Below the pieces are notes generated by a model. The model did not search any database. It saw only the letters and a program-made list of their open reading frames with translations, and was not told where the DNA came from. Made by a program: the position numbers and the translations under genes. From positions 285,588 through 349,587 of the forward strand of contig NZ_FWXD01000001.1 in NCBI RefSeq assembly GCF_900176275.1: 64,000 nucleotides of DNA, in the 5' to 3' direction. Shown piece after piece: positions 12,440-20,244 of this stretch (position 1 is the stretch's first letter; every line of letters starts with the position of its first letter). The stretch is from Andreprevotia lacus DSM 23236 (GTDB lineage: Bacteria > Pseudomonadota > Gammaproteobacteria > Burkholderiales > Chitinibacteraceae).

Positions 12440-13273
12440 ATGCCCGCACTTTCTGCCCAACAATCTGTCGCGCATTACGAGAACTTCCCGGTCGGGTCGT
12501 TATTGTTGCCACGCCGCCTGCGCAAGCCGGTGGCCAGCCTGTATCACTTTGCCCGCCACGCCGACGATCTGGCCGACGAGGGGGATGCCACGCCCGCAGA
12601 GCGCTTGGCCGCACTGGCCGAATGCCGCGCCGAGCTGGCGCGCATCGCTGCGGGCGAGCCACCGCTCACGCCGCGTTATCAGGCGCTGGCCAATACGGTG
12701 GCGGCCTACAAGGTGCCGCTGAGCCTGTGCGGCGATCTGCTCACCGCCTTCGAGCAGGATGTGGTGAAGGCGCGCTACGCCGATTTTGGCGAGGTGGTGC
12801 AGTATTGCCGCCACTCGGCCAACCCGGTAGGGCGCTTCATGCTGCACCTGTTCGGCGCAACCGATGCACGCAATATGGCCATGTCGGACGGCATTTGCAC
12901 CGCGTTGCAGCTGATCAACTTCTGGCAGGACGTGGCAGTGGACTGGCAGAAAGACCGCGTTTACCTGCCGCAGGATGAGCTGGCCAAATACGGCGTGAGC
13001 GAGGCACAGATTGCCGAGGGCAGGGCGGATATCCACTGGCAACGGCTGATGGCCTTCCAGGTAGACCGCACGCGCCGCATGCTCAAGGCCGGCGCGCCGC
13101 TGGCCAATCTGCTGCCCGGCCGCATCGGGCTGGAGTTGCGGCTGACGGTGCTGGGCGGGGCGACCATCCTCGATCAACTCGAAGCCCGCCAATACGATAT
13201 GTTCAAGCACCGTCCCAAACTCACCGCCAGCGACTGGCCGCGCCTGCTGTGGCGCGCACTGCGGAAGCGCTGA
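12440..13273 (+). CDS. hpnC: squalene/phytoene synthase family protein, HpnC type
   Basis: 277 residues, all-alpha trans-isoprenyl diphosphate synthase fold. The first aspartate-rich motif is DDLADE (42-47) and the second region reads NFWQDVAVDWQKDRVYLP. HpnC converts presqualene diphosphate to hydroxysqualene in the HpnC-D-E route to squalene for hopanoids. Neither hpnD nor hpnE is in this window, so a stand-alone synthase or a phytoene synthase is possible. The thermonuclease gene starts one base after the stop, so the two are transcribed together. Confidence 0.8.
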   Translation: MPALSAQQSVAHYENFPVGSLLLPRRLRKPVASLYHFARHADDLADEGDATPAERLAALAECRAELARIAAGEPPLTPRYQALANTVAAYKVPLSLCGDLLTAFEQDVVKARYADFGEVVQYCRHSANPVGRFMLHLFGATDARNMAMSDGICTALQLINFWQDVAVDWQKDRVYLPQDELAKYGVSEAQIAEGRADIHWQRLMAFQVDRTRRMLKAGAPLANLLPGRIGLELRLTVLGGATILDQLEARQYDMFKHRPKLTASDWPRLLWRALRKR

Positions 13274-13274
13274 C

Positions 13275-13895
13275 ATGGCCCGTTCTCCCCAATTCGGCCG
13301 CCGCGAAGCGCAGGCGTTGCAAACGCTATTCTCCGGCCGTGGCTGGCCGGCCCGCATCGCGGCGCTGGTGGTGCTGCTGGCCTTTGTCTGGGGCTGGTAT
13401 CAGCGCGAGAACGGTGGCTTGGGCGGTCATCGTGGCGGCCAACCGGGCAGCATGAGCCGTGGCCAGCAATTGCAGGGCGAAGTGGTTGGTGTGTCCGACG
13501 GCGATACGGTGACCTTGCTCGATGCCAAGCAGCAGCAATACAAGCTGCGCCTGGCGTATATCGACGCACCCGAAAAGAGCCAGCCACACGGTCAGGACGC
13601 AAAGCGCGCGCTGTCCGATCTGGTATTTCGCAAGCAGGTCACAGCCGAGGTGATCGACGTTGACCGCTATCAGCGCGGCGTGGCGGTGATCAGTGTGAAC
13701 GGGCAGGCGGTGAACTATGCGCAGGTGGCAGCCGGGCTGGCCTGGCACTACCAGCAATACGCCAAGGGCAAGCAATCCGGCGCGGAGTTTGATCGCTATG
13801 AGGCTGCGCAACAGGCGGCGCAGTCGGCCGGCAAGGGGTTATGGGCGGAGCGCAACCCGACGCCGCCGTGGGAATACCGCAAGAGTCAGCGCTAG
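13275..13895 (+). CDS. membrane-anchored thermonuclease (SNase-like)
   Basis: 206 residues. An N-terminal basic stretch and one membrane segment (about residues 26-43) anchor a staphylococcal-nuclease-like OB-fold domain outside the cytoplasm. Key residues are present: the calcium-binding Asp in GVSDGDTVTLL, the LRLAYIDAPE motif (Arg, Asp and catalytic Glu), and the second Arg in DRYQRGVAVI. These make it a probable nuclease cutting DNA or RNA near the cell surface. It ends 46 bases before a MITE-like element, so sequence downstream of it has been altered by insertion. Confidence 0.9.
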   Translation: MARSPQFGRREAQALQTLFSGRGWPARIAALVVLLAFVWGWYQRENGGLGGHRGGQPGSMSRGQQLQGEVVGVSDGDTVTLLDAKQQQYKLRLAYIDAPEKSQPHGQDAKRALSDLVFRKQVTAEVIDVDRYQRGVAVISVNGQAVNYAQVAAGLAWHYQQYAKGKQSGAEFDRYEAAQQAAQSAGKGLWAERNPTPPWEYRKSQR

Positions 13896-13941
13896 CAGCT
13901 TGTGCGTAGAAGGCGGGTTGCTTGCTGCAGCACAGCGTGTG

Positions 13942-14213
13942 CTAGGGCCTGTTAACACTTATTTCGCGCTTGCGCTGGGCTGCAAAAAGGTCAGATACAA
14001 GACACGCAACGCAGGCAATAACCGGTTATTGCCAAGGCGCGTAACGCCGTAGATGGCCTTTTTGCAGCCCAGCCCTGCGGGTTCGGGGTATTTCGGGCGG
14101 TTCGCTGCGTTGCAAACCGCTTGCGGTACCCGTACCGCGGCGCGCTCCGCGCCTTGCGCTCCATCCCGAACTACCCCGAACGCAAGCGTGAAATAAGTGT
14201 TAACAGGCCCTAG
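13942..14213. mobile_element. MITE-like element with 33-bp terminal inverted repeats
   Basis: 272 bases bounded by CTAG. The outer 33 bases at each end (13942-13974 and 14181-14213) are inverted copies with one mismatch, beginning CTAGGGCCTGTTAACAC. Nested inside: a 17-bp inverted repeat (13974-13990 with 14057-14073), a perfect 20-bp palindrome at 14014-14033 centred on ACCGGT, and a third pair around 14081-14097 and 14163-14182. There is no transposase frame. The ends and the CTAG/TA-type target recall the IS5 family, a relation inferred by eye. It lies between the thermonuclease and the small membrane protein. Confidence 0.8.
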
Positions 14214-14437
14214 TGGCCGTGTAGCAACCGCCACATGCCCCAGCCGCCCGTGCTGATAATCACGATCCCGGCCAGCACGGCGCGCCAGCCGTAGTTGATC
14301 TCTTCCTCGCCCTCTTCGAACGGATTGTCGCGCTCATGGTAGGTGCGGAACGAGATGCGCTGCGTCACGATCACATAGATGCCGTAGCCGATGATGAACA
14401 GGCAGCCCATCTTGGGAAGCAAGTTGCCAACTGCCAT
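14210..14437 (-). CDS. small membrane protein of unknown function
   Basis: 75 residues with two membrane segments: about residues 11-24 (GCLFIIGYGIYVIV) and 53-70 (AVLAGIVIISTGGWGMW), joined by an acidic loop (NPFEEGEEEINYG). No family recognised. Its TAG stop codon is formed by the CTAG at the end of the MITE-like element, so the insertion may have trimmed or extended the native C-terminus. It follows lptM on the minus strand, in the place where lysA is usually found. Confidence 0.7.
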   Translation of the reverse strand: MAVGNLLPKMGCLFIIGYGIYVIVTQRISFRTYHERDNPFEEGEEEINYGWRAVLAGIVIISTGGWGMWRLLHGH

Positions 14438-14467
14438 GGTTGCTCTCGAAGCGGATGAACGGGGCGG

Positions 14468-14620
14468 TTAGCCAAACACGCCGACCGCACTGGCCTGCGA
14501 TGCCGCTGGCCTGGCCTTGGCCGGTGCGGTCTCGCCCGGTTTGGGCAGATACAGCGGCCCCTTGAAGCCGCAGGCGGTCAGCGAGGCAATGACAAGTAAT
14601 AACAGGGCGCAAACACGCAT
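14468..14620 (-). CDS. lptM: small outer-membrane lipoprotein LptM (YifL)
   Basis: 50 residues. A short hydrophobic signal ends in the lipobox LTAC, followed directly by GFKGPLYLPKP, the hallmark of the LptM/YifL family. In E. coli LptM assists LptD maturation in the LPS-export translocon. The tail is a low-complexity Ala-rich stretch. The divergent arrangement with cyaY is the classic one. The 57 bases between the two starts must hold both promoters. Confidence 0.92.
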   Translation of the reverse strand: MRVCALLLLVIASLTACGFKGPLYLPKPGETAPAKARPAASQASAVGVFG

Positions 14621-14677
14621 GGCAGGGGGATTGGTGGCAAAATCGGCATCATATCACCCCACTGTGACCCACCGATC

Positions 14678-14989
14678 ATGACCGAATCCGAATTCCTCGA
14701 CCTGTCCGACGCCATCTTCGCCCGCATCGATACCGCCTTCGAAGAAGCCGGGCTGGATGTGGAAACGCTGCTGGCCGGCAATGTGCTGGAAATCGAGTTC
14801 GACGACGGCAGCAAGATCATCGTCAACCGCCATGTGCCGAACAAGGAAATGTGGATCGCCGCCAAGAGTGGTGGCTATCACTATCGGCAGGTGGATGGCG
14901 TGTGGCGCAATACCCGCGGCGAAGGCGAGTTTTTTGCCGATCTGGCCGCTGCAGTCAGCCAGCAAGGCGGTGAGGCGTTTCAGTTCTGA
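14678..14989 (+). CDS. cyaY: frataxin-like iron-sulfur assembly protein CyaY
   Basis: 103 residues, the usual length. CyaY binds iron through an acidic helix (ESEFLDLSDAIFARID near the start) and modulates the IscS/IscU cluster-assembly machinery. The beta-sheet core shows NVLEIEFDDGSKIIVNR, PNKEMWIAAKSGGYHY and the C-terminal aromatic end. Divergent from lptM, as in many proteobacteria. Its TGA stop (14987-14989) overlaps the inferred ATT start of the next gene by one base. Confidence 0.95.
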   Translation: MTESEFLDLSDAIFARIDTAFEEAGLDVETLLAGNVLEIEFDDGSKIIVNRHVPNKEMWIAAKSGGYHYRQVDGVWRNTRGEGEFFADLAAAVSQQGGEAFQF

Positions 14990-15405
14990 TTGCATGGGCC
15001 GATCTGGGCTGGCTGGGCGGGCTGTTTGCCTCGGCATTCCTGTCTGCCACCCTGCTGCCGGGGAACTCGGAGGCCGCGCTGGCGGCCTATGTGCTCAAGT
15101 GGCCGCAACAACTGTGGCCGGCCGTCATCGTGGCTACCGTGGGCAACAGCCTCGGCGGCGCGGTCACCGTGTGGATGGGGCGACGTATTCCGCCCGCCGA
15201 ATCACCACGCAAGGTTGAATTGCTGCAACGCTGGGGGCCGGTCGTGTTGCTGGGCACCTGGTTGCCGGTGATCGGTGATGCGTTCTGTCTGGCTGCAGGC
15301 TGGCTGCGCTGGCCGTGGCGGCGCATCTGGCCCTGGCTGGTGCTGGGCAAGCTGGCGCGCTATGTGGTGATCGCCGGTGCCGGCCTGTGGTGGCTGCAGC
15401 GATAG
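14989..15405 (+). CDS. yqaA: YqaA-family (SNARE-associated-like) small membrane protein with a non-standard start
   Basis: About 138 residues, strongly hydrophobic with four or so membrane segments. The family landmark near the N-terminus is ATLLPGNSEAALAAYVL, followed by ATVGNSLGGAVTVWMGR and the GDAFCLAAGWLR region. The conserved N-terminus is encoded from about 15001, but no ATG, GTG or TTG exists in frame between the TGA at 14971 and the GTG at 15091. ATT 14989 (one-base overlap with the cyaY stop, like a TGATG junction) or CTG 14986 are the candidates. Starting at 15091 would remove the first membrane helix. Function unknown. Confidence 0.75.
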   Translation: MAWADLGWLGGLFASAFLSATLLPGNSEAALAAYVLKWPQQLWPAVIVATVGNSLGGAVTVWMGRRIPPAESPRKVELLQRWGPVVLLGTWLPVIGDAFCLAAGWLRWPWRRIWPWLVLGKLARYVVIAGAGLWWLQR

Positions 15406-15439
15406 TGTCCTTTCCATCAAGCTCGAACAGGGAGTTCGC

Positions 15440-16984
15440 TTGAAGACAAGTCTGAAGCGCCGCCTCGGGGTGGCCATGCTGTGCGGTCTGCTGGCTGTGC
15501 CGGTCCACGCGGATGTCAGCTCCACGCGCCTGCCCGATCTGGGCGATGTATCGCAAGAAGGGCTGAGCCCGGCGCAAGAGCGCGAGATCGGCGAATCGGC
15601 GATGAAACAGCTGCGCCGCAGCGGCGAAATGCTGGATGACCCGGAGCTGCAGGCTTATCTGAACCGAATCGGCAACCGGCTGGTTGATGCCTCGGGTTCA
15701 GGGATCAGCTTTACTTTCTTTCCGGTGAATAACCGCGAGGTCAACGCGTTTTCCATTCCCGGCGGCTATATCGGCATCAACACCGGGCTGCTGGTGACGG
15801 CGCAACATGAGTCTGAGCTGGCCAGCGTACTCGGCCATGAAATTGCCCACGTCACCCAGCACCATATCGCCCGGCTGATCGATGGTACGCGTTTTACCCC
15901 GTGGATGGTGTTGGCCGCGATTGGCGTGGCGCTGCTTGCATCACGCTCGGGGAATACCGGTAATGCGGTGTCGGCGGCGATCACTGGCTCGCAAGCTTTG
16001 GCGATGCAGAAACAGCTCGATTTTACCTACGCATTCGAGCAGGAAGCGGATCGCATTGGCATGGAAACGCTGACGGCGGCGGGGTTCGATCCGTCGGCAA
16101 TGCCGGCTTTCTTCGAGCGACTGCAAAAAGCCAACCGCATCTATGAAGTCAACGCGCCGGAGTTTCTGCGCACCCATCCGGTCACGTATAAACGCATTGC
16201 CGATGCGCAAGCGCGCCTAAAAGATGCTCCCTACCGCCAGGTGGCCGATTCGGCCGATTTCTTGTTCATGCGCGAACGCGCACGGGTGTTGCAGGACAAG
16301 GCGCAAGACATGGCGGTGTTTTATCGCAAATCACTGGCCGAAAAGCGTTACACCAATCTAACCGCCTTCCGTTACGGTTTGGCTCTGGCGCTATTGCAGG
16401 CAGGCGACGCGGCCGGGGCAGAAAAGGCGCTCAAGGACGCGCATGCTGCCTTCGGCCTGACCCGCTCCAACCCGGTGCTGGAGGCGCTAGAGGGGCAGAT
16501 ATTGCTGGCTGCGGGGCGCAATGGCGATGCCATTGCCCACTATGCGCGCGCCATCTCCGCATATCCGGAATACCGTGTGCTGCGCTATGGGCAGGTCGAT
16601 GCTTTGATGGCGGCGGGCCAGCTGGATCAGGCCCTCAAGGTCGCGCAGGAGAACCAGCAAGTTTATCCGGCCGATGCGGTGTTTTACCAGCGCGAGGCAC
16701 GCATTCACGCCAAGGCCGGGCGGCAACAGCAGCAATATCGTGCACAGGCTGAATACTATGTGCGGCTGAACGAATTCATGCCGGCGATAGAACAGCTGCA
16801 AATGGCACAGCGTCTGCCCAATGGCGACTTTTACACCCAGTCAAGCATCGAGGCACGACTGCGTGAGCTGCAGCAGCAGGCCGACCCGGAAGGGCACGAG
16901 CGTGGCGGAAGCAGGCTGGGGCAGGGGGCTTTTGCTGACTCGGCCGCAAAAAACGGGCCGAGCCAGGCAGGGCCTGGGTATTGA
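15440..16984 (+). CDS. bepA: periplasmic M48 metalloprotease with TPR repeats, BepA-like
   Basis: 514 residues from the TTG at 15440, which follows AGGGAG. BepA assists or degrades outer-membrane proteins such as LptD during assembly. A signal peptide covers roughly residues 1-26 (ending PVHA). The M48 domain has HEIAH (133-137), and the downstream Glu ligand lies in FEQEADRIG. A TPR region follows (about residues 300-470, LALLQAGDAAGAEKALKDA and similar). The last 25 residues are low complexity. The longer frame upstream is unlikely because it hides the signal peptide. Confidence 0.9.
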   Translation: MKTSLKRRLGVAMLCGLLAVPVHADVSSTRLPDLGDVSQEGLSPAQEREIGESAMKQLRRSGEMLDDPELQAYLNRIGNRLVDASGSGISFTFFPVNNREVNAFSIPGGYIGINTGLLVTAQHESELASVLGHEIAHVTQHHIARLIDGTRFTPWMVLAAIGVALLASRSGNTGNAVSAAITGSQALAMQKQLDFTYAFEQEADRIGMETLTAAGFDPSAMPAFFERLQKANRIYEVNAPEFLRTHPVTYKRIADAQARLKDAPYRQVADSADFLFMRERARVLQDKAQDMAVFYRKSLAEKRYTNLTAFRYGLALALLQAGDAAGAEKALKDAHAAFGLTRSNPVLEALEGQILLAAGRNGDAIAHYARAISAYPEYRVLRYGQVDALMAAGQLDQALKVAQENQQVYPADAVFYQREARIHAKAGRQQQQYRAQAEYYVRLNEFMPAIEQLQMAQRLPNGDFYTQSSIEARLRELQQQADPEGHERGGSRLGQGAFADSAAKNGPSQAGPGY

Positions 16985-17026
16985 GCTGGCTTTGTTCCCG
17001 ATCATGGCCAAGAACATAAGCGGAGC

Positions 17027-17464
17027 TCAACCACGTATTGCGTTTAGCCGGCGCTGCAACACGTCCAGATATACCGCGGGATCGGGCGCGTGGCCGTTGC
17101 GCTGCGCCTGCCAGATCATTTCACCCAGTCCTTCCATCATTTCATGCATGGCCGTGTGCTCGTCACCCGCCGCCAGGCACAGCGCGGCATAGGCGGCCTT
17201 TACGCCGGCAGGCTGATCGATGGACAGTTGCTCCTCGATGGCAAGGTGCATGCTGATATGCAGGAAGGGATTGGTTTCGCCGTGCTCGGGCGGCCAGTCA
17301 CGGTCCAGATATTCTTCGCTCAGATAGCCGTGGTATTCGGGGTGGCGCGCCAATACGCCGGCAATCAGCTTTTCCAGGTCTTCCAGCGGTTGGCCAGCCT
17401 GGAATTTGCGCCAGGTGCCGACAAAGAAGCGCCGCGCCTGATCGCGCGAGGGGTTGAACAACAT
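17027..17464 (-). CDS. DUF1841 family protein
   Basis: 145 residues, soluble, function unknown. The N-terminus FNPSRDQARRFFVGTWRKF and the middle block ETNPFLHISMHLAIEEQLSID with its His residues match the DUF1841 family as remembered, found mainly in beta- and gammaproteobacteria. The histidines and acidic residues in the middle could bind a metal, which is inference. Convergent with the BepA-like gene and divergent from the peroxidase gene; the ATG overlaps no neighbour. Confidence 0.85.
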   Translation of the reverse strand: MLFNPSRDQARRFFVGTWRKFQAGQPLEDLEKLIAGVLARHPEYHGYLSEEYLDRDWPPEHGETNPFLHISMHLAIEEQLSIDQPAGVKAAYAALCLAAGDEHTAMHEMMEGLGEMIWQAQRNGHAPDPAVYLDVLQRRLNAIRG

Positions 17465-17555
17465 CGGGTCTACTCTTCAAACTGCGGGCAATGGGGTATT
17501 TTCCGCTTATCACGCCTTTCCATCCACGTTTCCATTCACATTGCGGAGCTGCAGC

Positions 17556-18035
17556 ATGGCCACCATTCATGATTTCTCGGTCAACGACATCCACGGCGCA
17601 GCCAAGCCCCTCAAGGATTTCGAGGGGCAGGTACTGCTGGTCGTCAACGTCGCCAGCCAGTGTGGCTTCACGCCGCAATACCAGGGGCTGCAGGCGTTGT
17701 ACAACCGCTACCGCGAGCGCGGCTTTGCCGTGCTGGGCTTCCCGTGCAACCAGTTTGGCGGACAGGAGCCGGGCAGCGAGGCCGAAATCGCCAATTTCTG
17801 CGAAACGCAGTACAGCGTGACCTTTCCATTGTTTGCCAAGATCGACGTCAACGGTGCCGATGCCGCACCGCTGTACCAGTTTCTCAAGAAAGAGGAGCCG
17901 GGCATCCTCGGCACCGAGGCCATCAAGTGGAACTTCACCAAGTTCCTGGTTGGCCGCGATGGCAAGGTGATCAAGCGCTATGCGCCGACCACGGCGCCTG
18001 AAGAACTGGCCGACGAGATCGAACGCCTGCTTTGA
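17556..18035 (+). CDS. glutathione peroxidase (thioredoxin-fold, Cys type)
   Basis: 159 residues. Reduces hydrogen peroxide and organic peroxides using thiol donors. The peroxidatic residue is Cys36 in NVASQCGFTPQY, with the partner Gln in LGFPCNQFGGQE and the Trp/Asn in KWNFTKFLV. The cysteine in FPCNQ is the position used as resolving cysteine in thioredoxin-dependent members. No selenocysteine codon is involved. ATG 17556 follows GCGGAG; the open frame upstream is not family-like. Confidence 0.94.
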   Translation: MATIHDFSVNDIHGAAKPLKDFEGQVLLVVNVASQCGFTPQYQGLQALYNRYRERGFAVLGFPCNQFGGQEPGSEAEIANFCETQYSVTFPLFAKIDVNGADAAPLYQFLKKEEPGILGTEAIKWNFTKFLVGRDGKVIKRYAPTTAPEELADEIERLL

Positions 18036-18212
18036 GGGCGTATGGGTGCGGGGCGGTTCGACTCCGGCCCGGGCCTTTATTTGACAGAACAGGGGCAGGC
18101 TCTGGTTCAGGCAGCTGTGCCCTTGACGGTGGCGTTGTAAACACATCGGCCGGCTTGCCTGCCTTTGACCGTGCGGGCAGGATGGCGGCTGTTTGCAGCC
18201 TTTGTCATTGCC

Positions 18213-19565
18213 ATGTCCGCACCCCGTCACGCGCTAGCCACCCCCTGCCGCTCTACGCTGCGCGCGCTGCTGTTCCTGCCGGTATCGCGCCAGGGGCGTT
18301 TGCCGCGCTGGTGGCTGCTGTTGCTGCTGGTACTGCATCTTGTCTCGAGCACCGTGCTGGCCGCGCTGTTCGGGCAGGGCGAGGTATTCAATCCCGCAGG
18401 TATTGCGACCTGGGCATTGCCGCCACTGTTGCTGTTCGCGCTTGGCCAGTGGCTGGACGGGCGCGAGCGCGCCGACATGGGCTGGCTGCTGTGCGGTCTG
18501 TTGCTGTCCACCGACATGGCGCTGAGCTGGCTGATGTATGGCATCGCGCTGCTGGGGCAGCACTGGCTGTCCGAGCAGATGCAGGCCTGGGTGGGCTTTT
18601 ACGCATTCTGGATCCTCAATGCCTGGCTGGGTGTGGCCATCGGGCTGGCGGCGGTGCGTGGCATCGGTTGGGTGCGCTGGCGCGGGCTGTTGTTCGTGTT
18701 GTTGTTTGCACCGGCTGTAGTGGCGCTGGCCTGGTGGACCACCACGCAAGAGGCGCTGGTGCGGCCGGCGGACCCGGTCGAAGACCCGGCGGCACAGTAC
18801 CAACCGCCCCGGCTGGCGCAGGAAGATGCATTCTATGGCGAGGCCGCACTGCTGGATGACGCGCTGGAGGCCATCCAGCCTGGCAAGCCCGGCGTGCCCG
18901 AGGTCTACACCATTGCACTGGGCGGCGATGCCGAGCAGGGCGTGTTCGTCCGCGAGGCGACCTCGTTCGACAAGCTGTTGCGCCAGCGCTTTGCCGGTGA
19001 GGGTCACAGCATCCTGCTGGCTAACCACGACAGCGTGACCGGGCGCATTCCGGTGGCCAGCCGCACCAGCCTGGCCGCCGCGCTGCAGCGCATCGGCGAG
19101 CAAATGAACAAGGACGAAGACGTGCTGGTGCTGTACATGACCTCGCACGGCGGGCAGAACCATGATTTCCTTGTCGATAACGCGCCGCTGGATCTGGCGC
19201 AGATCACGCCGGACTGGCTGGCGGGCGCGCTGAAGGATGCGGGCATACGCTGGAAGATCGTCGTGGTGTCGGCCTGCTATTCGGGTGGCTACGTGCAACC
19301 GCTGATGGCGGACGATACCGTGGTTGCCACGGCGGCCGATGCCACGCATACCTCGTTCGGTTGCGCGGACGAAAACGACTTTACCTATTACGGCCATGCG
19401 CTATACGACGCGCTGGGCCGCCAGGCGGATTGGCAAGCCGCATTCGAAGCTGCGCGCATTGCAGTCAGTGCGCGCGAGCGGCGCGAGCACATCACCCCCT
19501 CCAACCCGCAGCTTTATATCGGCCAGACCATTGCCGGCAAGCTGGCGCAGTGGCGGGCGCGCTGA
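18213..19565 (+). CDS. membrane-bound C13 family (legumain/caspase-like) peptidase
   Basis: About 450 residues. The N-terminal half has around five membrane helices (between residues about 30 and 185), and the C-terminal half is a soluble clan CD cysteine-peptidase domain. The catalytic His is His312 in MTSHGGQNHDF and the catalytic Cys is Cys355 in VVSACYSGGY; both follow hydrophobic strands as in legumain and caspases. The start is unsure: ATG 18213 lacks a clear ribosome-binding site, and TTG 18165 would add 16 residues. It stands between glutathione peroxidase and the TetR gene with no obvious partner. Substrate unknown. Confidence 0.85.
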   Translation: MSAPRHALATPCRSTLRALLFLPVSRQGRLPRWWLLLLLVLHLVSSTVLAALFGQGEVFNPAGIATWALPPLLLFALGQWLDGRERADMGWLLCGLLLSTDMALSWLMYGIALLGQHWLSEQMQAWVGFYAFWILNAWLGVAIGLAAVRGIGWVRWRGLLFVLLFAPAVVALAWWTTTQEALVRPADPVEDPAAQYQPPRLAQEDAFYGEAALLDDALEAIQPGKPGVPEVYTIALGGDAEQGVFVREATSFDKLLRQRFAGEGHSILLANHDSVTGRIPVASRTSLAAALQRIGEQMNKDEDVLVLYMTSHGGQNHDFLVDNAPLDLAQITPDWLAGALKDAGIRWKIVVVSACYSGGYVQPLMADDTVVATAADATHTSFGCADENDFTYYGHALYDALGRQADWQAAFEAARIAVSARERREHITPSNPQLYIGQTIAGKLAQWRAR

Positions 19566-19583
19566 CAGCCCGCCGGGGCGGTG

Positions 19584-20129
19584 CTAAGCGCTGGTCAGCA
19601 GTCTGCCGGGTAGCTGGTCCAGCAACTGATCGTAACGTGACCAGTCGCCAAGGCAGCGGCAGGTCAGGCGCATGCCTTCGATCAGGGCGAGTGCGGTATA
19701 GGCGCGCTCGTGCGCTGTTGTGGCGTCCAGGCCCGCCTCCTGCAGTGTGACGCTCAAGCGGTCGGTCAGCAGCAGCACTGAGTCGCGCATGTCATGGCCG
19801 TAACGCGCCCGTGCATCGCCCATGCTGTACACATCCAGCGTGCTGGCCTGCAATTGCTCTGCTTGCGACAGGCGCAGGCGGTGGGCAAACAGCGCCAGCC
19901 GCGCCTTGATATCCCCGCTGCCTTGCAGTGCTGCCAGCAAATGGTGAAAACGCAGCCCTTCGGCTTGCAGCACAGCCACGCCGATTTCTTCCTTACCGCC
20001 CGGAAAATGGTGATACAGGCTGCCTTTGCCCAGTCCGCTGGCGGCGGACAGGCGGGCCAGCGTCGCACCGTCATAGCCGTATTGGTGGAACACGGCACTC
20101 AGGCGCGTCAGCAGTTCTTCGCGGGTCAT
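19584..20129 (-). CDS. TetR-family transcriptional regulator
   Basis: 181 residues. The N-terminal helix-turn-helix reads YGYDGATLARLSAASGLGKGSLYHHFPGGKE (quoted as adjoining parts: ATLARLSAASGLGKG then SLYHHF), the standard TetR form. The C-terminal ligand domain has a family-typical LIEGMRLTCR helix. The ATG at 20129 was chosen because it begins just before the DNA-binding domain. It is divergent from the SnoaL-like gene, and the space between holds a 20-bp dyad (20215-20234) that is the likely operator, so it probably represses that gene and perhaps itself. Confidence 0.92.
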   Translation of the reverse strand: MTREELLTRLSAVFHQYGYDGATLARLSAASGLGKGSLYHHFPGGKEEIGVAVLQAEGLRFHHLLAALQGSGDIKARLALFAHRLRLSQAEQLQASTLDVYSMGDARARYGHDMRDSVLLLTDRLSVTLQEAGLDATTAHERAYTALALIEGMRLTCRCLGDWSRYDQLLDQLPGRLLTSA

Positions 20130-20184
20130 GGCTGGGGGCAAATGTGCAAAACCACAATTGTAGAGGGGAACGACCGTCCCTCGC

Positions 20185-20234
20185 TTGACACATGATGCCG
20201 CATGCACCAAAAATTGTACCTAACGTTCGGTACA
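20185..20234 (+). promoter_or_regulatory. promoter with TetR-type operator
   Basis: A perfect -35 hexamer TTGACA (20185-20190) is followed after 18 bases by a weak -10 (AAAAAT, 20209-20214). A 20-bp dyad at 20215-20234 (TGTACC-N8-GGTACA, core ACGT, 18 of 20 positions symmetric) lies at the expected transcription start and touches the AGGAGG of the downstream gene. Binding there would block transcription of the SnoaL-like gene. Confidence 0.6.
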
Positions 20235-20244
20235 GGAGGCGATC

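Noticed and set aside
14990..15271. Alternative frame starting with ATG over the yqaA region
   Set aside because: The translation is Cys/Arg/Pro-rich; the overlapping frame carries the conserved YqaA motifs.
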